Below, piece by piece: positions 8,188 through 16,029 of a stretch of DNA of 64,000 nt. The first letter of the stretch is position 1. Every line of letters begins with the position of its first letter. This DNA comes from Amycolatopsis endophytica. Its GTDB lineage: Bacteria; Actinomycetota; Actinomycetes; Mycobacteriales; Pseudonocardiaceae. The notes beneath the pieces are model-generated. The model did not search any database, had not been told where the DNA came from, and saw only the letters and a program-made list of their open reading frames with translations. The stretch lies in NCBI RefSeq assembly GCF_013410405.1, contig NZ_JACCFK010000001.1:1922001-1986000 (forward strand), given 5' to 3'. The position numbers and the translations under genes are program-made.

Positions 8188-9093
8188 CTACCGGGAGCGG
8201 TGTTCGATCACCCCGGGAGCGGACGAACCGGGCGTGAGCCGCTGCTCCGGCGAGTCGTCGGGCTGGGTGACGAGTATCCCGGCGCGGAAGGCGATGGTGA
8301 CCGCGTGCGTCCGGTCCCGCGCGGAGAGCTTGCGCAGGATGCTCTTCACGTGCGTGCGCACCGTCTCCACGGACAGGTAGAGCACCTTCGCGATGCCCGC
8401 GTTCTCCAGTCCCTCGGCGACGAGCTGCAGCACCTGGTACTCGCGGCGGGACAACGGCATCTGCGCGCGGCGGACCACGGCAGGGCTCGCGGACGCGCGG
8501 GAGGCCGAGACGAGGGTGGCCAGCGACGGGTCCACGTAGCGGCGGTCCAGGTAGGCGCGGCGGATGCCCTCGATCAGCCTGCGCACTTCGGCGGAGCGCG
8601 GGATGGCGGCGTGCACGCCGGCCGCGATGGCGTCGTGGAGGAAGGCCGGGGTGCGGTTGGCCTCCCTGACCAGCGCGATCACGATGAGTGCCGGATCACC
8701 GGCGATGAGCAGCTTGCTCAGGTGGCCGTGTGGATCGAGACCGGAGTCGACGAGGATCACGTCGGGGTGGATCTGCTCGGCCAGCTGCAGCGCGCCGTGC
8801 GGGTTGATGGCCTGGCCCGCCCAGTGCATGCCCTGCGTGCGCTGCACGAGACCGGACAGCCCTTCCCGGTAGACCGGCACCGGGTCGACGGCCGCGACGC
8901 CCACGCTGCGGCCGGAAGGTGGACCCTGCGGCACCCGGCTGGGGTCGTTACTGCGCGTCATCACGAACTCCGTCTCGGCAAGGTCAGCCATGGGAGCACG
9001 CCCAGCCCGGGCGATCGCCCCCCTCGGGGACCGCCCGGGCTGCTGTGGCGCCGCGACCTGATCCTCCCTGCTGGAACCGGCCATGACTGACAC
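8188..9093 (-). CDS. LuxR-family response-regulator-like protein with atypical receiver
   Basis: The protein has up to 301 residues. A receiver-like domain spans about 62-180: the acceptor Asp is probably in DVILVDSGLDP, but the usual N-terminal acidic pair is reduced to one Asp (AAVDPVPVYREG) and the conserved Lys position reads IPRSAEV. A classical LuxR helix-turn-helix follows at about 210-270 (LSRREYQVLQLVAEGLENAG ... VETVRTHVKSILRKL). No sensor kinase gene adjoins it. The start is uncertain: GTG at 9093, ATG at 9084 or ATG at 8991 (MADLAETEF) are all possible, and none has a strong RBS. Target genes are unknown. Confidence 0.85.
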   Translation of the reverse strand: MSVMAGSSREDQVAAPQQPGRSPRGAIARAGRAPMADLAETEFVMTRSNDPSRVPQGPPSGRSVGVAAVDPVPVYREGLSGLVQRTQGMHWAGQAINPHGALQLAEQIHPDVILVDSGLDPHGHLSKLLIAGDPALIVIALVREANRTPAFLHDAIAAGVHAAIPRSAEVRRLIEGIRRAYLDRRYVDPSLATLVSASRASASPAVVRRAQMPLSRREYQVLQLVAEGLENAGIAKVLYLSVETVRTHVKSILRKLSARDRTHAVTIAFRAGILVTQPDDSPEQRLTPGSSAPGVIEHRSR

Positions 9094-9157
9094 CCGTCAA
9101 TTGTCTGACCCGCCAGGGCCGTCCGCGTGACGCGGGTTCACCCGCTTGTGTCTTGTA

Positions 9158-9712
9158 CTACTGTGAGTAAACCTTCTCCCGCAGGTCGGCGAAGGCTTTC
9201 GCGAGCGTCGCCGGCGTCCAATGGGCGTTGAGACCACTCGGATTGGGCAATACCCACACGCGCGCCCCGCCAAGCGGATCCGGCTGTGGTCCGACCGTCG
9301 CCTTCGGACGGTCGAACGCCGTGCGGTAGGCGGTGATCCCGACGACCGCGACCCAGCGCGGCCGGTAGCGGGCGACCTTCTCGGCGAGCATGACGCCACC
9401 CGCCCGCAGTTCCTCGCCGGTCAGCTCGTCGGCGCGCGCGGTCGCCCTGGCCACGATGTTCGTGATGCCGAGGCCGTGGCCGGTGAGTTCGTCCTGCTCG
9501 CCCGGGTGGAGCCGGCGCGGTGTGAAACCGCCCGCGTGCAGGGCGGGCCAGAAGCGGTTTCCGGGCCGCGCGAAGTGGTACCCGGTGGCGCCGGAGTAAA
9601 GACCGGGGTTGATGCCGCAGAACAGCACGTCCAAGCCGGGCGCGAGCACGTCCGGGATGGTGGTTCCGGCCGCGGCGGCGAGCTGTTCGCGGGTGGGTCG
9701 GGAGGAAGTCAT
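9158..9712 (-). CDS. mug: G/U mismatch-specific uracil-DNA glycosylase (Mug)
   Basis: A 184-residue base-excision repair glycosylase acting on U:G and related mismatches. Family motifs are GLDVLFCGINPGLYSGATG near the N-terminus (GINPG motif), HFARPGNRFWPALHAGGF, and NPSGLNAHW near the C-terminus. The frame is open much further upstream, but that part is antisense to the neighbouring gene. The ATG at 9712 (MTSSRPTREQL) gives the family length and has GGATCC-type weak upstream sequence only. Its start codon overlaps the divergent start at 9711 (shared CATG), which is unusual. Confidence 0.92.
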   Translation of the reverse strand: MTSSRPTREQLAAAAGTTIPDVLAPGLDVLFCGINPGLYSGATGYHFARPGNRFWPALHAGGFTPRRLHPGEQDELTGHGLGITNIVARATARADELTGEELRAGGVMLAEKVARYRPRWVAVVGITAYRTAFDRPKATVGPQPDPLGGARVWVLPNPSGLNAHWTPATLAKAFADLREKVYSQ

Positions 9713-10070
9713 GCGAAGCCGGATCCTAGCCGTCGCCGTGGACTGCCACGACACGGAAAAGCTGGCCCGCTTCTGGTCGGGGGTGCTCGGGTACGAGGCG
9801 ATCAAGCGCTGGCAGGACTCGAAGGGCCTGGAATACGTCGACATCGGCACCGACGACCAGTGCATGATGGTTTTCCAGCCGGTCGGCGAGGACAAGGTGG
9901 TGAAGAACCGCCTGCACCTGGACCTCGTCCCGGAGGGCGGCAGCCAGGGCGACGAGGTGGCACGGCTGACGGAGCTGGGTGCGCGGGTGCTGTCGGACGA
10001 GCCGGAACTGCCCTGGGTGGTGCTGGCGGACCCGGAGGACAACGAATTCTGCGTGCTGCCGCCCCGGTAG
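9711..10070 (+). CDS. VOC/glyoxalase-fold protein
   Basis: A 119-residue single-domain protein of the vicinal-oxygen-chelate superfamily (glyoxalase-like, PF18029-type). It starts ILAVAVDCHDTEKLARFWSGVLGYE, has LHLDLVP in the middle and ends VVLADPEDNEFCVLPP, the typical betaalphabetabetabeta pattern. Two such modules normally pair to form the metal site, so it probably dimerises. The ATG at 9711 overlaps the start codon of mug on the other strand. GGAGGAAGTC just upstream is a good RBS and lies inside mug. Substrate is unknown. Confidence 0.88.
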   Translation: MRSRILAVAVDCHDTEKLARFWSGVLGYEAIKRWQDSKGLEYVDIGTDDQCMMVFQPVGEDKVVKNRLHLDLVPEGGSQGDEVARLTELGARVLSDEPELPWVVLADPEDNEFCVLPPR

Positions 10071-10205
10071 GCTGCGGGGATGTTCTGCGTGTGTGTGGCT
10101 CTGGACTGGTGGGCGCCGTCCGTGTGACGGCCGTCGTGTGACCCACTTCGAGCCGTCTTCGGACGGCTGCGCGTTCGAGGACGGCTCCCAGCTCAGGAGC
10201 CTTTC

Positions 10206-11177
10206 GTGGAACCCCGGATCGAGATCGTGGGCGCGGATCTGCGCCCGGACATGGCTGTCCGGCTGGCGTCGCAGGGCGTCGGCCTCCTCTGGCGCGACGA
10301 CTTCCCCGCCGCGCGCCGCCTGCTGGCCGCGATGAGCCGTCGCCTGGCGAGCAGGCCCGCGGACTTCTACCGCTACCGCCAGTCCCGCCGGAACCGGGCA
10401 CGCGTGCTCGGCATGCTGCTCGTCGAGATCGGCCCGGACCTGCGGATCGACCTCCCCCGCGCACCCGACGTGCGCGCCGCTGTCGAAGAAGCGCACGGCA
10501 GGCCGGGCCGGACGCCCCTGACCGAGCTGCTCGGCATGCTCAGCGCGCACGAGTGGCGGGTGAAGGGCGTGCCGGTCGAGGCCCTGGGCGCGCGGATCCA
10601 CCCGCACTACGGCGTCTTCGCCCCGACGCGCCAGGACTACGTGGACCTGGTGGCCGCCGCCCCGCTGCCCGACGTGCGGCTGGCCTTCGACATCGGCACC
10701 GGCACCGGCGTGCTGGCGGCGATCCTCGCGCGCCGTGGCGTGCCCCTGGTGGTCGCGACGGACATCTCGCCCGCGGCGGTGGCCTGCGCCAGGGACAACC
10801 TGCGGCGCCTGGCCCCGCGCGCGGAGGTGCTGGAGACCGACCTGTTCCCGGCGGGCCGCGCGGACCTGCTGGTGTGCAATCCACCGTGGCTGCCCGGCTC
10901 GGCGCACTCGTCGCTGGACGCCGCCGTGTTCGACCCGCGCTCCCGGATGCTGACCGGTTTCCTCGCGGGCGCCGCGGAGCATCTCGCCGAAGGCGGCGAG
11001 GCGTGGCTGGTCCTGTCCGATCTGGCGGAACTGCTCGGCCTGCGCACCCGGGAGGACCTGCTCACCCGGTTCGCCGCGGCGGGCCTCACGGTCGCCGACC
11101 GCCTGGACGCCCCGCCACGCCGGGTCACCGGGCCGCGGGCAGAAGAGGTGGTGTCGCTCTGGCGCCTCCGGCGCTGA
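10206..11177 (+). CDS. Class I SAM-dependent methyltransferase, HemK/PrmC-like
   Basis: A 323-residue protein with a GTG start. The N-terminal about 150 residues are helical and unassigned. A Rossmann methyltransferase follows, with motif I LAFDIGTGTGVLAAILARRG, an acidic residue after the second strand (VVATDISPAAV) and NPPW as motif IV. The (N/D)PP(Y/W) motif is characteristic of enzymes that methylate amide or exocyclic amino nitrogens, such as PrmC or RNA N6/N2 methylases. The N-terminal domain differs from PrmC, so the substrate is open. It ends 18 bases before a second methyltransferase gene; co-transcription is likely. Confidence 0.82.
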   Translation: MEPRIEIVGADLRPDMAVRLASQGVGLLWRDDFPAARRLLAAMSRRLASRPADFYRYRQSRRNRARVLGMLLVEIGPDLRIDLPRAPDVRAAVEEAHGRPGRTPLTELLGMLSAHEWRVKGVPVEALGARIHPHYGVFAPTRQDYVDLVAAAPLPDVRLAFDIGTGTGVLAAILARRGVPLVVATDISPAAVACARDNLRRLAPRAEVLETDLFPAGRADLLVCNPPWLPGSAHSSLDAAVFDPRSRMLTGFLAGAAEHLAEGGEAWLVLSDLAELLGLRTREDLLTRFAAAGLTVADRLDAPPRRVTGPRAEEVVSLWRLRR

Positions 11178-11195
11178 CTGGCGAACACTCGCACC

Positions 11196-11870
11196 GTGGG
11201 CGACACCACCGCGGACGGTTCTCCGGTCGAGGTCTACACGCTGCTCCCGCCGGACGGTGAGGCGGAGATCGTGCACCGGGCGGTGCCGACGGGAGCGGCG
11301 GTGCTCGACCTCGGATGCGGAACGGGCCGGATCGCCCACCGGCTGATCGAACTGGGCCATCCGGTCACCGCAGTCGACGATTCGGCCCGGATGCTGGCGC
11401 ACGTCCGCGGCGCCGAGACGGTCCGAGCCCGCATCGAGGACCTGGACCTCGGCCGTCGCTTCCCGGTCGTACTGCTGGCCAGCCACCTCGTCAACCAGCC
11501 GGACAGCCACGGCCTGCTCGCCACGGTCGCCCGGCACCTGGACGACGACGGCAGTGCCCTCGTCGAATGGCATCCGCCGGCGTGGTTCGACACCGTGACC
11601 GAGGGCGGCGGTCGCCTCGGCGAGGTCGCCGTGCACCTCTCCGGAGTCGTCCGCGACGGGCCGATGCTGCGCGCCACCGTGCGCTACGAGGCGCGCGGGC
11701 GCTCCTGGGAGCAGCCCTTCGTCGCGCGCCGGTGGACCGAGCCCGAGCTGGCGGATCTGCTGGTCACGGCCGGCCTCCGCGTCGCTGGCTGGTGCACTCC
11801 GGACCGCCGCTGGTTCCGGGCCAACCGCGCACAGGTAGCGGAATCACCACGACACGAGTACGGTCTGTGA
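11196..11870 (+). CDS. Class I SAM-dependent methyltransferase
   Basis: A 224-residue protein with a GTG start. Motif I is VLDLGCGTGRIAHRLIELGH and motif II is VTAVDDSARMLAHVRG, typical of small-molecule methyltransferases of the Methyltransf_11/25 group. The DLD and HLVN segments mark later strands. There is no NPPY-type motif, so it is mechanistically different from the gene just upstream. The methyl acceptor cannot be predicted. Confidence 0.82.
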   Translation: MGDTTADGSPVEVYTLLPPDGEAEIVHRAVPTGAAVLDLGCGTGRIAHRLIELGHPVTAVDDSARMLAHVRGAETVRARIEDLDLGRRFPVVLLASHLVNQPDSHGLLATVARHLDDDGSALVEWHPPAWFDTVTEGGGRLGEVAVHLSGVVRDGPMLRATVRYEARGRSWEQPFVARRWTEPELADLLVTAGLRVAGWCTPDRRWFRANRAQVAESPRHEYGL

Positions 11871-11904
11871 TCTGCCACACAAGCACGACGCCAAAGGAGG
11901 CGGC

Positions 11905-12087
11905 GTGGAGTTCGCGATCGTCCTCGGGCTCGTAGTCCTGGTCTTCCTGGCGGCCGGCGTGGTCGTCACCTGGCAGGACCGTCGAGCGGCCCGGCGCAAG
12001 GCGCACCAGCGGGCCGCGGCCCTAGCGCGCCTCGGTGAGGTGGACCCGCTCGTGCCGCGCAGGCTGGCGGACCGGCTGGACGGCTGA
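11905..12087 (+). CDS. Small single-span membrane protein
   Basis: A 60-residue protein with a GTG start directly downstream of an excellent RBS (AAAGGAGG at 11893-11900). One N-terminal transmembrane helix (FAIVLGLVVLVFLAAGVVV) precedes a basic cytosolic tail (RRAARRKAHQRAAAL). Its last 66 bases overlap the 3' end of the convergent VanZ gene. The strong RBS and membrane-protein character argue that it is real. Function is unknown. Confidence 0.65.
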   Translation: MEFAIVLGLVVLVFLAAGVVVTWQDRRAARRKAHQRAAALARLGEVDPLVPRRLADRLDG

Positions 12088-12660
12088 CCGCAGCACCAGG
12101 AACAGCGCGGCGGCGATCCAGCCGAGCGCCGCGCCCGTGGTGTTGGTGATCAGGTCGTCGACGTCGAAGATCCGGTACTGGAACGGTGCCGTGCCGAAGT
12201 TGGCGGTCAGCTGCGTGATCTCGACGGTCAGCGAGATCGCCGCCCCGAGCAGCACGGTGCCGATGAAGCCGCGCTTCCACAGCAGCCGCGCGAACAGTCC
12301 CAGCGGCACGAACAGCAGGATGTTCAGCGTCATCTGCTCGAACGTCTGCGTCGTCAGGGCGTGCGCGGCGCTCAGATCGTACTTGTGCAGCTCGCTCCGC
12401 ATGTCGGTGATCCACTGGAACGGCACCAGCTGGATGGTCTGCTCCAGCCGCCGTCCGTCCGCGTCCGGGACGGGGAAGAACGTCACGGCGACGGCGAAAC
12501 TGGCGTAAGCGATCAGCGCGGCGGTCGTCGCCACGCGCCGCGGCACGACGCGCCCGAACCGGACGTGCTGCAGAGCCAGTTGCGGCACCAGCACGATCCC
12601 CCAGATCGTGAGGAACCCGATCAGTCCGATGAAGAGGGCGTTGACCTGCGCTGTCGTCAT
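12022..12660 (-). CDS. VanZ-family membrane protein
   Basis: A 212-residue protein with about five transmembrane helices. VanZ-like landmarks are NILLFVPLGLFARLLW, AAISLTVEITQLTANFG and RIFDVDDLITNTTGAALGW, the (E)xxQ...R...DvdDlitNttGa core of the family. VanZ confers low-level teicoplanin resistance in enterococci, but most actinobacterial members are uncharacterised envelope proteins. It overlaps the small membrane gene convergently by 66 bases. A second VanZ-type gene lies at 42149. Confidence 0.85.
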   Translation of the reverse strand: MTTAQVNALFIGLIGFLTIWGIVLVPQLALQHVRFGRVVPRRVATTAALIAYASFAVAVTFFPVPDADGRRLEQTIQLVPFQWITDMRSELHKYDLSAAHALTTQTFEQMTLNILLFVPLGLFARLLWKRGFIGTVLLGAAISLTVEITQLTANFGTAPFQYRIFDVDDLITNTTGAALGWIAAALFLVLRSAVQPVRQPARHERVHLTEAR

Positions 12661-12757
12661 GCCCCGACGCTATGGCGGGGACGGGGTGCGCCGGATCGGC
12701 CGAGAAGCCCGGCCGCGGTCGCCGGGATCGGCCGAACGGCCGAGCGCTGTCCCGACT

Positions 12758-12775
12758 TTTCACCGGGCTTCCACC
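12758..12775 (+). promoter_or_regulatory. Degenerate PHO-box-like repeat upstream of the 5'-nucleotidase
   Basis: TTTCACC (12758-12764) and TTCCACC (12769-12775) recur 11 bases apart, matching the spacing of actinobacterial PhoP sites. One of the seven positions differs between the two units. It lies about 70-85 bases upstream of a predicted phosphate-scavenging enzyme. The assignment is speculative. Confidence 0.3.
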
Positions 12776-12842
12776 TTTCTGCCCTGGTGATCGTTGCGCC
12801 GCGGAGGTTAGATCACGCCGGAATCCCCTTATCGGAGGAATG

Positions 12843-14540
12843 ATGTCTCTTTCACCTCGCGCGCTGCGACGGTGCGTAGCCGTCGTGGCCGCGACGCTGG
12901 CCGCCGCGACGTTCGCGGCACCCGCGTCCGCCGCGCAGCGCCCGGCCGACACGACCGACGTGCGGCTGATCACGTTCAACGACCTGCACGGCAACCTGGA
13001 ACCGCCGTCCGGCTCGTCCGGCCGCGTCACGCTGGCCGACGGCACGACCGTCGACGCCGGCGGCGCCGCCTACCTGGCGACCCACGTCAAGCAGCTGGAG
13101 AGCGAGGTCAAGAACTCGCTCGTGCTCTCCGCGGGAGACAACGTCGGCGCCTCACCGGTGTCCTCCGCGCTGTTCCATGACGAGCCGACCATCGACTTCC
13201 TCAACGACCTCGGCGTGCAAGCCTCGGTCGTCGGCAACCACGAGTTCGACGAGGGCTACCGGGAACTGCAGCGCGTGCAATTCGGCGGCTGCCACCCCAC
13301 CGACGGCTGCCAGTTCCGCGACCGCTACACCGGCGCGCGGTTCCCGATGCTCGGCTCCAACGTCACCTTCGACAACGGCCTGCCCGCGCTGCTGCCGTTC
13401 ACCGTGAAGTTCTCCGGCGGCCAGCCGATCGGCATCATCGGCGCCACCCTGGAGGACCTGCCGAGCGTCGTCTCGGCCGAAGCCATCCAGGGCCTCGAGT
13501 TCGGCGACGAGGTCGAGGCGATCAACCGGACCTCCGGCTGGCTCGACAGGCTCGGCGTCAAGGCCCAGATCGTGCTGCTGCACCAGGGCGACAACAGCGA
13601 GGGCGGCCCGGACGACTGCCAGGTCGACGGCGGCCCGGCCAGCCAGATCGCCAAGGGCGCGTCGGCCAGCGTCGACGCGATTTTCAGCGCCCACAGCCAC
13701 ATGCAGTACAACTGCCAGATCGCCGACCCGGCCGGCAACCCGCGCCCGGTGATCCAGGGCCTGTCCTACGGCCGCCTGCTGTCCGTCGTCGACCTCAAGA
13801 TCGACAAGCGGACCCGCGACGTGGTGCGTGCCTCGACGGTCGCGCACAACGAGGTCGTCACCCGTGACGTCACCCCGGACCCGGCCGCGGCCGCGCTCGT
13901 CGAGGAAGCCGTGACGAAGGCCGAACCCATCGCCAACGAGCAGATCGGCGCCATCACCGGTGACCTGAAGGCAGCGGGAGGCGAGTCCGGCGAGTCCTCG
14001 CTGGGTGACGTGATCGCCGACGCGCAGCTGGAGGCCACCTCGGCCAACGGCGCGCAGATCGCCATCACCAACCCGGGCGGCATCCGCGCGGACTTCACCT
14101 ACGCGAGCTCGCCCGCCGGTGAGGGCGACGGCGTGGTGACCTACGGCGAGGCGTTCACCGTGCAGCCGTTCGCGAACATCATGCAGACGATCACACTGAC
14201 GGGCGAGAACCTCAAGAACGTGCTCGAACAGCAGTGGACGGCGAGCGGCACGCGGATCCTGCAGATCTCCTCGACGCTGCACTACACCTACTCGGCGTCC
14301 GCGCCGATCGGGTCGAAGGTGTCGGACATCACGGTCGACGGCACCCCCGTCGATCCGGCCGCGACCTACCGCGTCTCGGTGAACAACTTCCTCGCCGGCG
14401 GCGGGGACGGCTTCACCGAGTTCACCAAGGGCACCGATCTCGCCGGTGGCCCGGTGGACCTGGACGCCCTGATCGCGTACTTCGGTGCCCACTCGCCGAT
14501 CGCGCCGCCCGCGGCCGACCGGATCACCGTCGTCGCCTAG
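12843..14540 (+). CDS. Secreted bifunctional metallophosphatase / 5'-nucleotidase
   Basis: A 565-residue exported enzyme predicted to hydrolyse extracellular nucleotides and release phosphate. Signal peptide: RALRRCVAVVAATLAAATFA with cleavage after ASA. The metallophosphatase domain has LITFNDLHGNL (metal ligands), SAGDNVGASPV, VGNHEFDEGY and a later HSH (ifSAHSHMQY). The C-terminal 5'-nucleotidase domain begins near IGAITGDL and contains NPGGIRADF and NNFLAGGGDGF. There is no LPXTG-type or lipid anchor, so it is likely released. ATGs at 12840 and 12843 are adjacent; the second has better spacing from GGAGG at 12834-12838. A degenerate PHO box upstream would fit phosphate control. Confidence 0.92.
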   Translation: MSLSPRALRRCVAVVAATLAAATFAAPASAAQRPADTTDVRLITFNDLHGNLEPPSGSSGRVTLADGTTVDAGGAAYLATHVKQLESEVKNSLVLSAGDNVGASPVSSALFHDEPTIDFLNDLGVQASVVGNHEFDEGYRELQRVQFGGCHPTDGCQFRDRYTGARFPMLGSNVTFDNGLPALLPFTVKFSGGQPIGIIGATLEDLPSVVSAEAIQGLEFGDEVEAINRTSGWLDRLGVKAQIVLLHQGDNSEGGPDDCQVDGGPASQIAKGASASVDAIFSAHSHMQYNCQIADPAGNPRPVIQGLSYGRLLSVVDLKIDKRTRDVVRASTVAHNEVVTRDVTPDPAAAALVEEAVTKAEPIANEQIGAITGDLKAAGGESGESSLGDVIADAQLEATSANGAQIAITNPGGIRADFTYASSPAGEGDGVVTYGEAFTVQPFANIMQTITLTGENLKNVLEQQWTASGTRILQISSTLHYTYSASAPIGSKVSDITVDGTPVDPAATYRVSVNNFLAGGGDGFTEFTKGTDLAGGPVDLDALIAYFGAHSPIAPPAADRITVVA

Positions 14541-14589
14541 TTCCCCGTGCGGCAGCGCCGGCATGCGGCCCGGGTGCACACTGGGCCGC

Positions 14590-14931
14590 ATGCCGACGTG
14601 GGACGACGTGGTGGCCATCGGCCTGACCCTGCCGGGGGTCGAGGAATCGACCTCCTACCGCACGCCGGCCCTCAAGGTGGCGGGCAAGGGTTTCGCCCGT
14701 CTGCGCACCGAGGCCGAGGGCGGACTGGTCCTGATGTGCGACCTCGGCGAGAAGGCCGCGCTGCTGGCCACCGGTCACCCGGCCTTCTTCACCACCCCGC
14801 ACTACGACGGTTACGGCGCGATCCTCGTCGACCTCGACCGGATGGACCGCGAGCAGCTCGCGGAACTGGTCGAAAGCGCCTGGCGCCTGAAGGCCCCGGC
14901 GAAGCTGCGCGCCGCCCACGACGCGGACTGA
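14590..14931 (+). CDS. MmcQ/YjbR-family protein
   Basis: A 113-residue cytosolic protein. The MmcQ/YjbR fold is indicated by an N-terminal helix (WDDVVAIGLTLPGVEESTSY), KVAGKGFARL, LVLMCDLGEKAALLA, and the C-terminal ELAELVESAWRLKAP segment. The family has a CyaY-like DNA-binding fold, but its role is unclear. It starts 49 bases after the 5'-nucleotidase stop and may be read from the same transcript or its own. Confidence 0.85.
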   Translation: MPTWDDVVAIGLTLPGVEESTSYRTPALKVAGKGFARLRTEAEGGLVLMCDLGEKAALLATGHPAFFTTPHYDGYGAILVDLDRMDREQLAELVESAWRLKAPAKLRAAHDAD

Positions 14932-15005
14932 CACCACCGCGCCCGCGATTTCGGGCCACCGTAACGGTTTTCCTTCACCACGGAGAGCAACTTCCGGTCG
15001 TCCCA

Positions 15006-15043
15006 TTGAGCGATATTCGTGTTGGCACGTATCGATTGCTCAA
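15006..15043. promoter_or_regulatory. Imperfect dyad upstream of the diguanylate cyclase gene
   Basis: The outer arms TTGAGC and GCTCAA flank an inner CGTG-TTGG-CACG hairpin, with partly matching GATA/TATC sequence between. It sits 30-70 bases before the GGDEF gene in an otherwise featureless gap. It could be an operator or an RNA hairpin. Confidence 0.35.
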
Positions 15044-15074
15044 GGCGTGCGTCTAACCAGACGACAAGACTGGA

Positions 15075-15815
15075 ATGACGGAGGTGGAGAGGGTGACCGC
15101 GGAGCGGGTGAGGCCGGACGAGACCGACCTGCTGAGCCTGCACGAGGCTATCGCGGAACTGCACGCCTCGCAGGGCGACTTCCGCACGGCCTACGAGCAC
15201 TTGCGCACCGCTCTCGGCATCGCCCGCACCGCCCGTCCCGTGGTCCCGGAACAGTTCCGCCGCGAGTTCGACCGCCTGCGCCGCGAGCGCGCGCAGGCCC
15301 GCGAGGACAGCCTGCGTGACGCGCTCACCGCCGTCTACAACCGCCGTTACCTGGACAACCGGCTCGCGGACCTGCTGGGGGACGCCCGTACGCCGCTGGC
15401 CGTCGCGTTGATCGACATCGATCTGTTCAAGGGCGTGAACGACACGTTCGGTCACCTCGTGGGCGACCAGGTGTTGCGGAGAGTGGCCGAACTGCTGCGC
15501 GAAGGTGTGCCCGCGCCGGGTTTCTGCGCGCGCTACGGCGGCGAGGAGTTCATGCTCGTGCTGCCCGAGGTGCAGCCGGGTACCGCGCTGCGCATCGCCG
15601 AGCACGCGCGCTCACGAGTCGCGCGTCATCCCTGGTCAGAGATCTGCCCCGGCCTCGGCGTGACGGTCAGTGTCGGCCTTTCACACGAACCGGTGAGCGG
15701 TCCGGGACAGTTGCGGATGGCGGACGACCTCCTTTACGCCGCGAAGAACGCCGGACGCAACCGGGTCGCGTACCGGGAACGCGGCGACGTTCGCGTGCTT
15801 GAGTACTGTCCGTGA
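15075..15815 (+). CDS. Diguanylate cyclase (GGDEF domain)
   Basis: A 246-residue protein that should make cyclic di-GMP from two GTP. The N-terminal about 70 residues form TPR-like helices (EAIAELHASQGDFRTAYEHL). The GGDEF domain has RDALTAVYNRRYL, metal ligands D114 and D116 in ALIDIDLFKGVND, and an intact GGEEF active site at 155-159. The allosteric inhibitory RxxD, normally five residues before the active site, is absent (PGFCARYGGEEF), so feedback inhibition may be lost. The start could also be GTG at 15093, which has GGAGG eight bases upstream. An RsiG-like c-di-GMP effector is encoded 22 kb away. Confidence 0.92.
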   Translation: MTEVERVTAERVRPDETDLLSLHEAIAELHASQGDFRTAYEHLRTALGIARTARPVVPEQFRREFDRLRRERAQAREDSLRDALTAVYNRRYLDNRLADLLGDARTPLAVALIDIDLFKGVNDTFGHLVGDQVLRRVAELLREGVPAPGFCARYGGEEFMLVLPEVQPGTALRIAEHARSRVARHPWSEICPGLGVTVSVGLSHEPVSGPGQLRMADDLLYAAKNAGRNRVAYRERGDVRVLEYCP

Positions 15816-16029
15816 TGAATTGAGGGTGATTCCCCGATTCGCGGCGAGACACCATCACCCCGTTTGTCGCACTCGGCCTGCTTTGGCGCACGCTATGTAA
15901 AAAAATCAGCAGGAGGGTGTCGTCAGGACCGGCGAGTATCTCTACGATAACGATGCTCGCCGTCCCGGCGATGATCACTGAGACGGTCCCCTCCCGGCGG
16001 GCCGTCGCGACCGCGAGAGGGGAGACCGG

